From contig SHYG01000007.1 of the NCBI GenBank assembly GCA_009692925.1, positions 1-49,873 on the forward strand: a DNA stretch of 49,873 bases, in the 5' to 3' direction. The notes under the pieces are model-generated. The model saw nothing but the letters and a program-made list of their open reading frames with translations, had not been told where the DNA came from and did not search any database. A program made the translations under genes and the position numbers. Positions 9,818 through 18,416 of this stretch are shown in pieces; the stretch's first letter is position 1; each line of letters begins with the position of its first letter. The stretch is from Dehalococcoidia bacterium (lineage in GTDB: Bacteria; Chloroflexota; Dehalococcoidia; Lucifugimonadales; UBA3495).

Positions 9818-10456
9818 TTAGATGGCGGTTAGATGGTTTTTGAACTCACGAAAGTTGGGATTCCGCTGCGCTAAGGTGTCGAGGTTAAGAGACCTAGCGA
9901 GCTTTAGGTTGTCCCGCATAGGTTGATACTTGGGCAAATGCCGCTTGAGAAACGCCTTGGCGCTACGCGACTGCGAAGCGTTTGGTGCTCGGAGCGTAAG
10001 GCCATATGCAGCTTTGATAGTCTCAGGAAGCTGGGCCAGCCAGGAGTCCAACTCATACTGCACCACGAACCAGTGGACTGGGATGCCCAGGTGTTCATCT
10101 GTAATATCATCTTCACAGGCACTCGCCTTCGCCTCAGTCTCTTCTCCGTTGCAGTATGCGTCAACAACGACTATAACTTTCTCAAGACCACGGCGGGTTG
10201 CCAGCAGTGGCTTCACATGCCGCGCAACTTTACTTGCGTCCAGGAGGTTTCCACAACCGCGGAGCACCAGAGTCACCGGGTGCCCCCCAGACTATTAGCA
10301 GGGTGCTGAAAAAGTGGTCGACGGCCCGAAATCGTCCCAATTGTCGTATCTGAGAGTCCGTCCATTGTTCGCAAGATCGGGGGTTTTCAGCAGCCTGTTA
10401 GCGATGATCTGATAACAGGCTTTGTCCCTAGGTCCTTCTACAAGGAGGCCCAGCAT
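9818..10456 (-). pseudogene. TOPRIM/DUF4276-like gene interrupted by a MITE-like element and a frameshift
   Basis: N-part MLGLLVEGPRDKACYQIIANRL (10456 to MITE) and C-part MTLVLRGCGNLLDASKVARHVKPLLATRRGLEKVIVVVDAYCNGEE...IPVHWFVVQYELDSWLAQLPETI; joining needs MITE removal plus +1 nt near 10271-10283. Confidence 0.7.
10299..10397 (+). mobile_element. MITE-like element copy 1 (99 bp, flanked by TTAG)
   Basis: cagggtgctgaaaaag...gttttcagcagcctg with imperfect terminal inverted repeats; TTAG at 10295-10298 and 10398-10401. Confidence 0.82.
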
Positions 10457-11677
10457 CAGGGTACTCCTCCCAAGTGGCCCGCGTACCAAGCTTCACCTAC
10501 CCCCAGGGATTTCAACGCGTCGGCCATCTGCTTGTTTCCACCTACTTTCTTGACCTCTGTGCTGCCCGCCTTCTTCTCCACGGTGCGCAGTTCCTTCAAG
10601 TCGATGTAGTCCAGCAGAACCGGCGAATGTGTGGACAGGATGAACCGGGCTGGGCACTGGCGCTTCGCATCGCATCCACCACTAACTTCAAAGCATAAGG
10701 ACGCAGGAAGTTTTCCGGCTCTTCCAGGCACACGACTGATGGTGAGCCGCGAGAGTGGGCCAGGCACAGGACACCAAGCAGCTTCAGCACGGCGTCCGCC
10801 ACACTCCAAGCGGGAATCGGGTTGGGATTCCGGTCCTCTCGTAGCTCGATATAGGATTCGCCTGGCTGGCCTCTGCCCACTGTGAGGCTCTTAACCTCAG
10901 GAACCATTGCCTGCAGCGTGGTCTCTATCTCACTGAAAATATCTCTGTGGCGCGTGTATAGCTCGTGAACCACGGTGGCCAGGTTTTCACCGTGGTGGGA
11001 GAGCAAAAGGGCCCGACGAATGGGTGTGGACTTACGCATGGACGAGGGGGCAATCTCGAACCGGTCCCACTTGGTTAACTCCTGGCCGAATGACTTTAAC
11101 ACAGGTGAGAATCTTGGGTCTTCAAAGTCTGCAGCCCAAGCCAGGGAGGGTTGGTGCTGTAGAGCTACTCTACTAACAGGCTGCTGAAAAGCCCCGATTT
11201 TGCGACAAATGGACGGACGCTCAGATACGAACCTTGGGACGATTTCGGGCCGTCGACCCTTTTTTCAGTGTAGACGCTCGCGGTGTCGTCAGGGTTGGTG
11301 CTGTTCAAAGCGGTGGTCTTTCCATCCCGGTCAACAACTAGGGATTCACCCGTGATGCGCCAACGAATTGGGCCTCCGGAGAGTTTGATTGAGTAGGTGT
11401 AGTGCACCCACGTTTTCTGTCCATCCCCTCGCCACTTGCCACGGAGTGTGAGGCCCAACGTGCGCTTGGTGTCACCATGCCAGATGATGTTGGCGACCCC
11501 CCCGCGGCTTTCTACTGCTGGGGCGCCATTTCGGAGGAAGTCGCCCACAAACGCCAGGCAGTCCAGGACGTTGCTCTTGCCCGAGTTATTGGAGCCAATC
11601 AGGACCGTGAGTGGCCGCAGGCGCCCGTCAACCTTTTCCAGACTCTTGTAGTTCTCTATGTGAATGGATTAGAGCAT
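10456..11677 (-). pseudogene. OLD-like AAA ATPase gene with early stop, MITE fragment and frameshift
   Basis: MLxSIHIENYKSLEKVDGRLRPLTVLIGSNNSGKSNVLDCLAF (Walker A; TAA at codon 3, 11669-11671) ... LLLSHHGENLATVV...PSVVCLEEPENFLRPYALKLVVDAMRSASAQP / RFILSTHSPVLLDYIDLKELRTVEK (Walker B and ISTHSP motif, split by a frameshift near 10641-10665). Confidence 0.78.
11177..11269 (-). mobile_element. MITE-like element copy 2, opposite orientation, one end truncated or diverged
   Basis: caggctgctgaaaagccccgat...ggacgatttcgggccgtcgacccttttttcag; CTAA flank at 11173-11176 but no matching intact terminus on the other side. Confidence 0.7.
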
Positions 11678-11711
11678 TGTGTAAATTCCCTAGGTCACCA
11701 TGCGCTCCCCC

Positions 11712-14315
11712 CTACCTCCTCAGCCACACCGCTAGCTCCGCCTCGTTGCGCTCCAGCCACTTGATGTTCAGCCGGATGCGCTCCAGCACCTGGCGGATGG
11801 TGCGCTCGGCGGCGTGGGCCGGGTGCTCCTGGAAGAACTGCTCCACCTCGGCCAGATGCGCCTCGTCGGAGAAGCTTCCACACATGCCTACCAGCCGCAT
11901 CAGGCCAAACCCGCCCTTGCCGTAGCGCCGGTCAAACTCGGGCCACTGGTCTTTCAGGAACTGCCACGCCAGCTCGCGGCCCTTGGAGTTGCCCGCCACG
12001 CTGGTCACCACTGAAATCGTGTCCTGGGCGCGCACCTCCGACGATAGTGCCCGCTCCAGGGTCTGCTGCAGCAGCTCCGGCTGGGAGAAGCGAGTTAGCG
12101 CCATGAGCAGCCGAATTTTCTCCTCCTGGAGGGTGGCCTTGCGCTCTAGGCCCCAGAGCTGGTCGTAGGTGGCGCGGTCGCCGGTCTGGCCGGCCAGGGA
12201 GACCACCACGCCGCGGATATCGGGATGCACCCTGGAAGGGTCGCGGACGTAGTTGACGAACCGCGACTTGGCCTGCTCCAGCACCTCGGGGTCGCCGTAG
12301 CTGCCCGCCTGGCCGAGCACCGTGCTGCGCAGCAGGGAGTCCAAATGCCCTTCGCCGGGGCGGGCGTCCCAGCCGGCGCGACGGGCCGCCGGGCCAAAGA
12401 GGCGCCGTCCCAGGGCCTGGAACGCCACGTAGTAGTCCTGGTTGGCGACAAGCTGGTCGATCTCCCGCAGGTTGCTGGCCAGGTCTCCCCACACCGTGGC
12501 GTCGGTGTCGTTGTCGTAGGCCTGGGCCAGGGACAGGAACTGAGTCACCGGCAGCAGGCCCGCCCGAGACAGGGCAAAAGCGTCGTTCTGCAGGCCCAGC
12601 CGGTCCAGAGCGGTCAGCTCCTTGGACCGCACCGCCGGCACCAGCCGCTCCCACTCCTGGGGCTGGTAGTTGACCCGGAAGAAGCCGGTCTGCTGCGGGT
12701 TGACCTTGAGCCACTGGCCCGCCTGGCCCGCGCGCTGCTCCAGGCGCAGCTTGAAATCCTTACGGTCCATCAGGGTGAACGCAGGTGCGGCGCCGCCCTT
12801 CTGCGTCACCGCCACCGGCACCTGCCAGATTGTGGTGTCCGGCGGGCCCTCCTCCAGCAGGCGGTCGTAGGTGAACCGCTCCTGGGACAGATTAAGCTCC
12901 AGTCCGCCGGATACCGAGCTGGTCTGCACCTGTAGGACTGGGTAGCCCACCTGCTGCGTCCAGCCGTTCATCATGGCGGTGACCGGCTTCTTAGAGGTGG
13001 CCTCCAGGGCAGCCCACAGGTCCTGGGTGCGGGCGTTGCCGTACTGGTGGGCCGACAGGTACTGGTGCAGGCCCTGGCGGAAGGTCTCCGGCCCCAGGTA
13101 CTGCTCCACCATGCGAATTAGCGACCCGCCCTTGCTGTAGCTGATGGCGTCGAACAACTCGCTCACCTGGGCGGGGTCCTTAACCTCCTGCTGCACCGGG
13201 TGGGAGTTCTTCAGCCCGTCCAGGCTCAGGGCGCGGTTGGTGTCGGCGCTGACAAACTGAGTCCACATCTGCCACTCGGGGAAGGCCCAGTCCACCGCCT
13301 TGTCGCCCATCCATGAGGCGAAGCTCTCGTTCAGCCACAGGTCGTCCCACCACGCCATGGTCACCAGGTCGCCAAACCACATGTGGGCCATCTCGTGGGA
13401 CACTACCTCCGCCACTCGCTGACGGGTGCCCGCAGATGAGTTGACGGGGTCTACCAGCAGCGCGGTCTCCCGGTAGGTGATGGCGCCCCAGTTCTCCATA
13501 GCCCCGGCGGAGAAGTCGGGGATGGCGATGTGGTCCAGCTTCGGCAGCGGGTAGGGGATGCCGAAGTAGTCGTTGAAGTAGCCCAGCAGCCGCACCGAGG
13601 TCTCCAGAGCGAAACGCCCCTGCTCCTCCTTACCGCGAGTGGTCCACACCGACACCTTGGTGCCGTTCTTGGCCTGGGCATGGATGGACATCAGGTCGCC
13701 CACCACAAAGGCCAGCAGATACGTGGACATCACCGGGGTTTCATCGAAGCGCACCGTTTTCTTGCCCGACGCCGCTGGGCTCTCCGCCACCACCGGGGTG
13801 TTGGACACCGCCACCAGCTTCTGGGGGATGATCAGGGCACACTCGAAGCTGGCCTTAATCGCCGGCTCATCCCAGCAGGGAAAGGCGCGTCGGGCGTCGG
13901 TGGCCTCAAACTGGGTGGCGGCCAACGTCCGCTTCCGCCCAGAGGGCGTGGTGTACTGGGAGCGATAAAACCCGCGCAGCTGGTCGTTGAGCGTTCCCGT
14001 GAACTCCAAGTCCAGCCGGGCCTTGCCGGGGGTGATGGCCTTGCCAAAGTCCAGCGTGACGGTCTGCCGGTCGGCGTCAAAGCTGATGTTCGTTGGGGTG
14101 GCGCGGGACCTGGGCCGCACCAGCACCGCCGATTGCAGTTCCAGCTCGTCGGCGTTGAGGACAATCTGTTGGGTGCGGCGCAGGATCTCCACGTCGATGG
14201 AGACCTGGCCCGTAAATGTGAACTGCTCCAGGTCGGGAGTCAGCGTGAGGCGATACTTGCTGGGCCGCACGGTGGTAGGCAAGGTGAATGTGTCGGCAGC
14301 GGGCGTGGCGGGCAT
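11712..14315 (-). CDS. pepN: M1 family aminopeptidase (aminopeptidase N-like)
   Basis: 867 aa; PDFSAGAMENWGAITYRE (GAMEN), VVSHEMAHMWFGDLVTMAWWDDLWLNESFASW (HExxH-18-E). Confidence 0.95.
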   Translation of the reverse strand: MPATPAADTFTLPTTVRPSKYRLTLTPDLEQFTFTGQVSIDVEILRRTQQIVLNADELELQSAVLVRPRSRATPTNISFDADRQTVTLDFGKAITPGKARLDLEFTGTLNDQLRGFYRSQYTTPSGRKRTLAATQFEATDARRAFPCWDEPAIKASFECALIIPQKLVAVSNTPVVAESPAASGKKTVRFDETPVMSTYLLAFVVGDLMSIHAQAKNGTKVSVWTTRGKEEQGRFALETSVRLLGYFNDYFGIPYPLPKLDHIAIPDFSAGAMENWGAITYRETALLVDPVNSSAGTRQRVAEVVSHEMAHMWFGDLVTMAWWDDLWLNESFASWMGDKAVDWAFPEWQMWTQFVSADTNRALSLDGLKNSHPVQQEVKDPAQVSELFDAISYSKGGSLIRMVEQYLGPETFRQGLHQYLSAHQYGNARTQDLWAALEATSKKPVTAMMNGWTQQVGYPVLQVQTSSVSGGLELNLSQERFTYDRLLEEGPPDTTIWQVPVAVTQKGGAAPAFTLMDRKDFKLRLEQRAGQAGQWLKVNPQQTGFFRVNYQPQEWERLVPAVRSKELTALDRLGLQNDAFALSRAGLLPVTQFLSLAQAYDNDTDATVWGDLASNLREIDQLVANQDYYVAFQALGRRLFGPAARRAGWDARPGEGHLDSLLRSTVLGQAGSYGDPEVLEQAKSRFVNYVRDPSRVHPDIRGVVVSLAGQTGDRATYDQLWGLERKATLQEEKIRLLMALTRFSQPELLQQTLERALSSEVRAQDTISVVTSVAGNSKGRELAWQFLKDQWPEFDRRYGKGGFGLMRLVGMCGSFSDEAHLAEVEQFFQEHPAHAAERTIRQVLERIRLNIKWLERNEAELAVWLRR

Positions 14316-14455
14316 GTTGTACGCTCCTCGATTATCGGTGGGTTTAATCAGCAGCTAGTTTACCACTACCGCGTGCCCCAGGGCTCGCAGAAGTTGCCGG
14401 GCTGGCAGGGGGAATCTATACTGCGGTGCAAGGCTCTATAAGGCGGTGGTCACCC

Positions 14456-14845
14456 ATGAACTGGGCAAATGGCTTGCCGGCGCTGGGCATGGTAGCTGCA
14501 GGCGGCGCGGCGGGCGCCCTGGCCCGATACTTGGCCGGCCTGCTGTTCCTGCAACTCCGGCTCTCTCCCCTGTGGGCCACGCTGAGCGTGAACGTATCGG
14601 GTAGCTTTGCCCTGGGGCTGCTGCTGGCGTTCCTGGCGGGCCGGTCCGCGGCCGGCGGCGGGCTGCACCTGCTGGCCGGAGTTGGCTTCCTGGGCAGCTT
14701 CACCACTTTCTCCACCATCATGGGCGACACGGTGTTGTTGACGCAGCAAGGGTCGCTGCCGCTGGCGGCTTTCAACTTAGCACTTAGCCTGGCCCTGGGG
14801 CTGGCCGCCGCGGCGCTGGGATTCTACGCCGGGCGGCTGCTGTAG
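14456..14845 (+). CDS. crcB: CrcB/Fluc family fluoride efflux channel
   Basis: AAGGAAGALARYLAGLLF...PLWATLSVNVSGSFALGLLLAFLAG...GVGFLGSFTTFSTIMGDTVLL. Confidence 0.93.
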   Translation: MNWANGLPALGMVAAGGAAGALARYLAGLLFLQLRLSPLWATLSVNVSGSFALGLLLAFLAGRSAAGGGLHLLAGVGFLGSFTTFSTIMGDTVLLTQQGSLPLAAFNLALSLALGLAAAALGFYAGRLL

Positions 14846-14853
14846 ACTGGGAC

Positions 14854-14886
14854 GTAAATCCCCCCAACCCCCTTTGCGAAGGGGGA
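14854..14886. repeat. Interspersed repeat AAATCCCCCCAACCCCCTTTGC..AAGGGGG family
   Basis: gtaaatccccccaaccccctttgcgaaggggga; related copies at ~25417, ~32036 and ~45402. Confidence 0.6.
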
Positions 14887-14907
14887 CCGCAGGGAAGTTC
14901 CTCCCGT

Positions 14908-14942
14908 AACAATCTCTGTGCTCTCCGTGCCCTCTGTGGTGA
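14908..14942. repeat. Interspersed short repeat, ..CTCTGTGGTGA family, copy 2
   Basis: aatctctgtgctctccgtgccctctgtggtgat. Confidence 0.6.
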
Positions 14943-15045
14943 TCGTTCGCGTCGTTAACTGAAGATGCCCGCCGTAGTTGCTGGTATAATGTTGGCCACT
15001 GCCGGGTGTAGCTCAACAAATCTGGTGATGAAGAGGTCACACAAC

Positions 15046-16449
15046 ATGCCCCCAAAGACCATCTTTGAGAAAATCTGGGACGCCCACGTGGTGCATGAGG
15101 AGCCGGGGCAGCCCACCGTCTTGTACGTGGACCTGCACCTAGTGCATGAGGTCACGACCCCGCAGGCCTTTGAGGGTCTGCGCCTGGCCGGGCGCAAGGT
15201 GCGCCGTCCGGACCTGACCATCGGCACCATGGACCACAATACACCCACCTGGGACCTCTCCCTGCCGGTGACTGACCCCATCTCCAAGCAGCAGTTGGAC
15301 GCCATGGAGGTCAACGCCCGGGACTTTGGCATCACCCTGTACGACCGCTTCAGCCCGGACCAGGGCATTGTCCACGTCATCGGGCCGGAGCAAGGCTACA
15401 CCCAGCCGGGCAAAACCATTGTCTGCGGCGACAGCCACACCTCAACTCACGGGGCCTTCGGCGCATTGGCCGTGGGCATCGGCACCACCGAGGTGGAACA
15501 CGTGCTGGCCACGCAGACCCTGCGCCAGTTCAAGCCCAAGACCATGGAGGTGCGCGTCAACGGCCCGCTGCCCACCGGCGTGGTGGCCAAGGACCTCATC
15601 TTGGGTATCATAGGCCAGATTGGCGTGCATGGCGGCGCCGGCCACGTCATCGAATACACCGGCGAGGCGCTGCGCTCCCTGTCCATGGAAGGCCGGATGA
15701 CTGTCTGCAACATGAGCATCGAGGGCGGCGCGCGGGCCGGGATGGTGGCGCCCGACGACACTACCTTCAACTACGTGCGCGGCAAGCCCCATGCTCCCAA
15801 AGGCCGCGCCTTTGAGGAGGCGGTGGAGCAGTGGCGGAAGCTGCCCACGGACCGCGGCGCCAAGTACGACAAGATAGTGCAGATTGACGCCAGCAAGCTG
15901 GAGCCGTTTGTCACCTGGGGCACCAACCCCGGCATGGTGGCGCCGGTCACCGGCAGGGTGCCGGACCCCGCAGCGTTCAGCCAGGCCAGCGAGCGTGAGG
16001 CCGCCGAGCGCGCCCTGACGTACATGGCCCTGGAACCCAATATGCCGATTACCAGCATCAAGCTGGACCGGGTATTCCTAGGGTCATGCACCAACGGGCG
16101 ACTGGAGGACTTGCGCAACGCCGCCCAGATCGTCAAAGGCCACAAGGTACACCCCAGCGTCAACGCCATGGCGGTACCCGGCTCCGCGCTGGTCAAGCGC
16201 CAGGCTGAGGCGGAGGGACTGGACCGCATCTTCATGGACGCGGGCTTCGAATGGCGCGTGGCCGGGTGCTCCATGTGTCTCGGCATGAACCCGGACATTC
16301 TCCAGCCGGGACAGCGGTGCGCCTCCACCTCCAACCGCAACTTTGAGGGTCGTCAGGGCAAGGGCGGGCGCACCCATTTGGTCAGTCCCCAGATGGCCGC
16401 CGCCGCCGCCATCGCCGGGCACTTCGTGGACATCCGGGAGTGGAAGTAA
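15046..16449 (+). CDS. leuC: 3-isopropylmalate dehydratase large subunit
   Basis: [16 protein letters not shown]...[34 protein letters not shown]...[18 protein letters not shown]...[10 protein letters not shown]. Confidence 0.96.
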   Translation: MPPKTIFEKIWDAHVVHEEPGQPTVLYVDLHLVHEVTTPQAFEGLRLAGRKVRRPDLTIGTMDHNTPTWDLSLPVTDPISKQQLDAMEVNARDFGITLYDRFSPDQGIVHVIGPEQGYTQPGKTIVCGDSHTSTHGAFGALAVGIGTTEVEHVLATQTLRQFKPKTMEVRVNGPLPTGVVAKDLILGIIGQIGVHGGAGHVIEYTGEALRSLSMEGRMTVCNMSIEGGARAGMVAPDDTTFNYVRGKPHAPKGRAFEEAVEQWRKLPTDRGAKYDKIVQIDASKLEPFVTWGTNPGMVAPVTGRVPDPAAFSQASEREAAERALTYMALEPNMPITSIKLDRVFLGSCTNGRLEDLRNAAQIVKGHKVHPSVNAMAVPGSALVKRQAEAEGLDRIFMDAGFEWRVAGCSMCLGMNPDILQPGQRCASTSNRNFEGRQGKGGRTHLVSPQMAAAAAIAGHFVDIREWK

Positions 16450-16471
16450 GGCTTCCAGGGAAGGTGATGTA

Positions 16472-17023
16472 ATGGCGCAGCCCAAACCCAGGCTCAAGTT
16501 CACCGTGGATGACTACATGGCCACGCCAGAAGGGACCCGCTACCAACTTCTGGACGGGGAGTTAATTGTGGCGCCAGCACCAAACAGCCGGCATCAGACA
16601 GTCAGCAGAGACGTGTTCATTGCTTTACACCAGTTCATATCCGTGCACCGGCTTGGTGAAGTGTGGTATGCCCCATTTGACGTGGTGCTGTCGGAGCACG
16701 ACGTGACGCAGCCGGACATCCTGTTTGTCTCCTATGACCGCGCCAACATCATCACACCGGCCAACATCCAGGGCGCGCCGGAGTTGGTAGTTGAGGTGCT
16801 CTCTCCCAGCACCCAGCAGGACGACCGGGGCTACAAGCGCAGAGTGTACGGGCGGCATGGGGTGCGGGAGTACTGGATAGTGGACCCTGTCGGGGAGACC
16901 ATTGAGGTGTTGACCAGGAGCGGCCGCGGCTTGGGCCTGCGGGCTACCTACCGCCGGGGCGAGACTTTGGCCTCTCCCCTGCTGGCGGGCCTTTCCTTGG
17001 ATTTGAACCAGATTTTTGGATAA
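16472..17023 (+). CDS. Uma2 family (DUF820) putative endonuclease
   Basis: TVDDYMATPEGTRYQLLDGELIVAPAPNSRHQ...DVTQPDILFVSYDRANI...GAPELVVEVLSPSTQQDDRGYKRRVYGRHGVREYWIVDP. Confidence 0.88.
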   Translation: MAQPKPRLKFTVDDYMATPEGTRYQLLDGELIVAPAPNSRHQTVSRDVFIALHQFISVHRLGEVWYAPFDVVLSEHDVTQPDILFVSYDRANIITPANIQGAPELVVEVLSPSTQQDDRGYKRRVYGRHGVREYWIVDPVGETIEVLTRSGRGLGLRATYRRGETLASPLLAGLSLDLNQIFG

Positions 17024-17035
17024 GTGAGGCGATTC

Positions 17036-17629
17036 ATGGAACCCTTTGTGAAGCTGAAAGGCGTGGTGGCGCCCCTGGACCGGGTGAACGTGGACACCGA
17101 CCAGATTATCCCGGCGGTGTACTTGAAGCGTATTGAACGCACCGGGTACGGCCCGTTTCTCTTCGCCGCGTGGCGCTATAAAGAGGATGGCAGCCCCAAC
17201 CCGGACTTCGTGCTTAACCAGCCCGGCTACCAGACAAGCAGCATCCTGGTAGGCGGGCGCAACTTCGGCTCTGGCTCGTCCCGGGAGCACGCCCCGTGGG
17301 CGCTGAACGACTACGGTATCCGCTGCGTCATCGCCTCTAGCTTTGCCGACATCTTCTACAGCAACTGCTTCCAGAACGGCCTGCTGCCGGTGGTGCTGCC
17401 CGAAGAGGTGGTGCGGAAAATCCTGGATTTGGCCAAAGCCAACCCCGGCTACCGGCTGACCGTGGACCTAGAGGCCCAGCGCATTTGGGACGACCAGGAG
17501 GAGGTATCGGTCAGTTTTCAGGTGGACCCCTTCCGCCGCGAATGCCTGCTCAACGGCCTGGACGACATCGGCCTGACGCTGAAACACGAGGATGAGATCG
17601 CCGCATTCGAGGCGGCCCACCGAAAGTAA
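17036..17629 (+). CDS. leuD: 3-isopropylmalate dehydratase small subunit
   Basis: [30 protein letters not shown]...[50 protein letters not shown]. Confidence 0.96.
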   Translation: MEPFVKLKGVVAPLDRVNVDTDQIIPAVYLKRIERTGYGPFLFAAWRYKEDGSPNPDFVLNQPGYQTSSILVGGRNFGSGSSREHAPWALNDYGIRCVIASSFADIFYSNCFQNGLLPVVLPEEVVRKILDLAKANPGYRLTVDLEAQRIWDDQEEVSVSFQVDPFRRECLLNGLDDIGLTLKHEDEIAAFEAAHRK

Positions 17630-17737
17630 CATGGCGCATGGCATCTCCCGCCCGTGGTGCAATAGGCGGCTCCCCACGAGCGGAAGATGTGACACGCGCC
17701 TTTAGCTATGCCGTCTAAATGGCCTGGTTTGGGTTGG

Positions 17738-18301
17738 TTAAGCTGGCAGGACCTTCTCGGTGCGCTGGTCCGGCAGGTCAATCTGGAAGGAGTTGGCGTT
17801 AAAGGCCAACATTGCGTAGTAGCCCATTAGGGTGGTCAGCTCGGCCAACCCCTGGGCGCCGAACTTGTCCAAGGCGGCCTGGAAGTTGCCTTGGCTCACA
17901 CGGTGAGTCTTGAAGAACTCCAGACCGTAGTTGACCACCGCGGCCTCATCCACCGCCATGTGGGGCAGAGGCTTCTTATCGCGCAGGGCATCCACCAGAG
18001 CGTCGCTAACGCCTTCCTTGCGGGCGGAAGCGGCATGGGCGTTCCAGATGTACTGGCAGTCCATGCCCCGGGCGGTGGTTAGCATGGCCAACTCCTGCAC
18101 CTTCTTGGAGAGGGTGGAGTCGCTGCGCAGGTAGTTTGACAATTGGTTGGCCCGCTTGGCCATCTCAGGACTGTTAATCATCACCGAGCCAGGGCCGCTG
18201 TCCACCGCGCCGCCTCGGCCGCGCCCGGCGATAATGTCGTCGAAGGCCTTTTGGTGCTTGACCGGGACCTTCTCTCGGGTTACTACTGGTACACGTGGCA
18301 T
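17738..18301 (-). CDS. Carboxymuconolactone decarboxylase / AhpD-like family protein
   Basis: LSKKVQELAMLTTARGMDCQYIWNAHAASARKEGVSDALVDALRDKK. Confidence 0.8.
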   Translation of the reverse strand: MPRVPVVTREKVPVKHQKAFDDIIAGRGRGGAVDSGPGSVMINSPEMAKRANQLSNYLRSDSTLSKKVQELAMLTTARGMDCQYIWNAHAASARKEGVSDALVDALRDKKPLPHMAVDEAAVVNYGLEFFKTHRVSQGNFQAALDKFGAQGLAELTTLMGYYAMLAFNANSFQIDLPDQRTEKVLPA

Positions 18302-18416
18302 GTTGTCCTCCTTATCCTGCCCACCGGCATCTCGGAATCATCTTGTGATTTTCCTAACACATAATAGCTTAATCGCCCCCCCTCGGCCAGAGGCTCGCGC
18401 CGAGCCGCCGGCTTGG

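Noticed and set aside
11147-11304. 14-bp direct repeat AGGGTTGGTGCTGT (11147-11160 and 11291-11304) flanking MITE copy 2
   Set aside because: Considered as a target duplication, but the copies lie well outside the element and read in different frames of the ATPase; probably coincidental or part of local rearrangement.
14346-14455. Possible fluoride riboswitch upstream of crcB
   Set aside because: No match to the conserved fluoride aptamer segments could be recognised.
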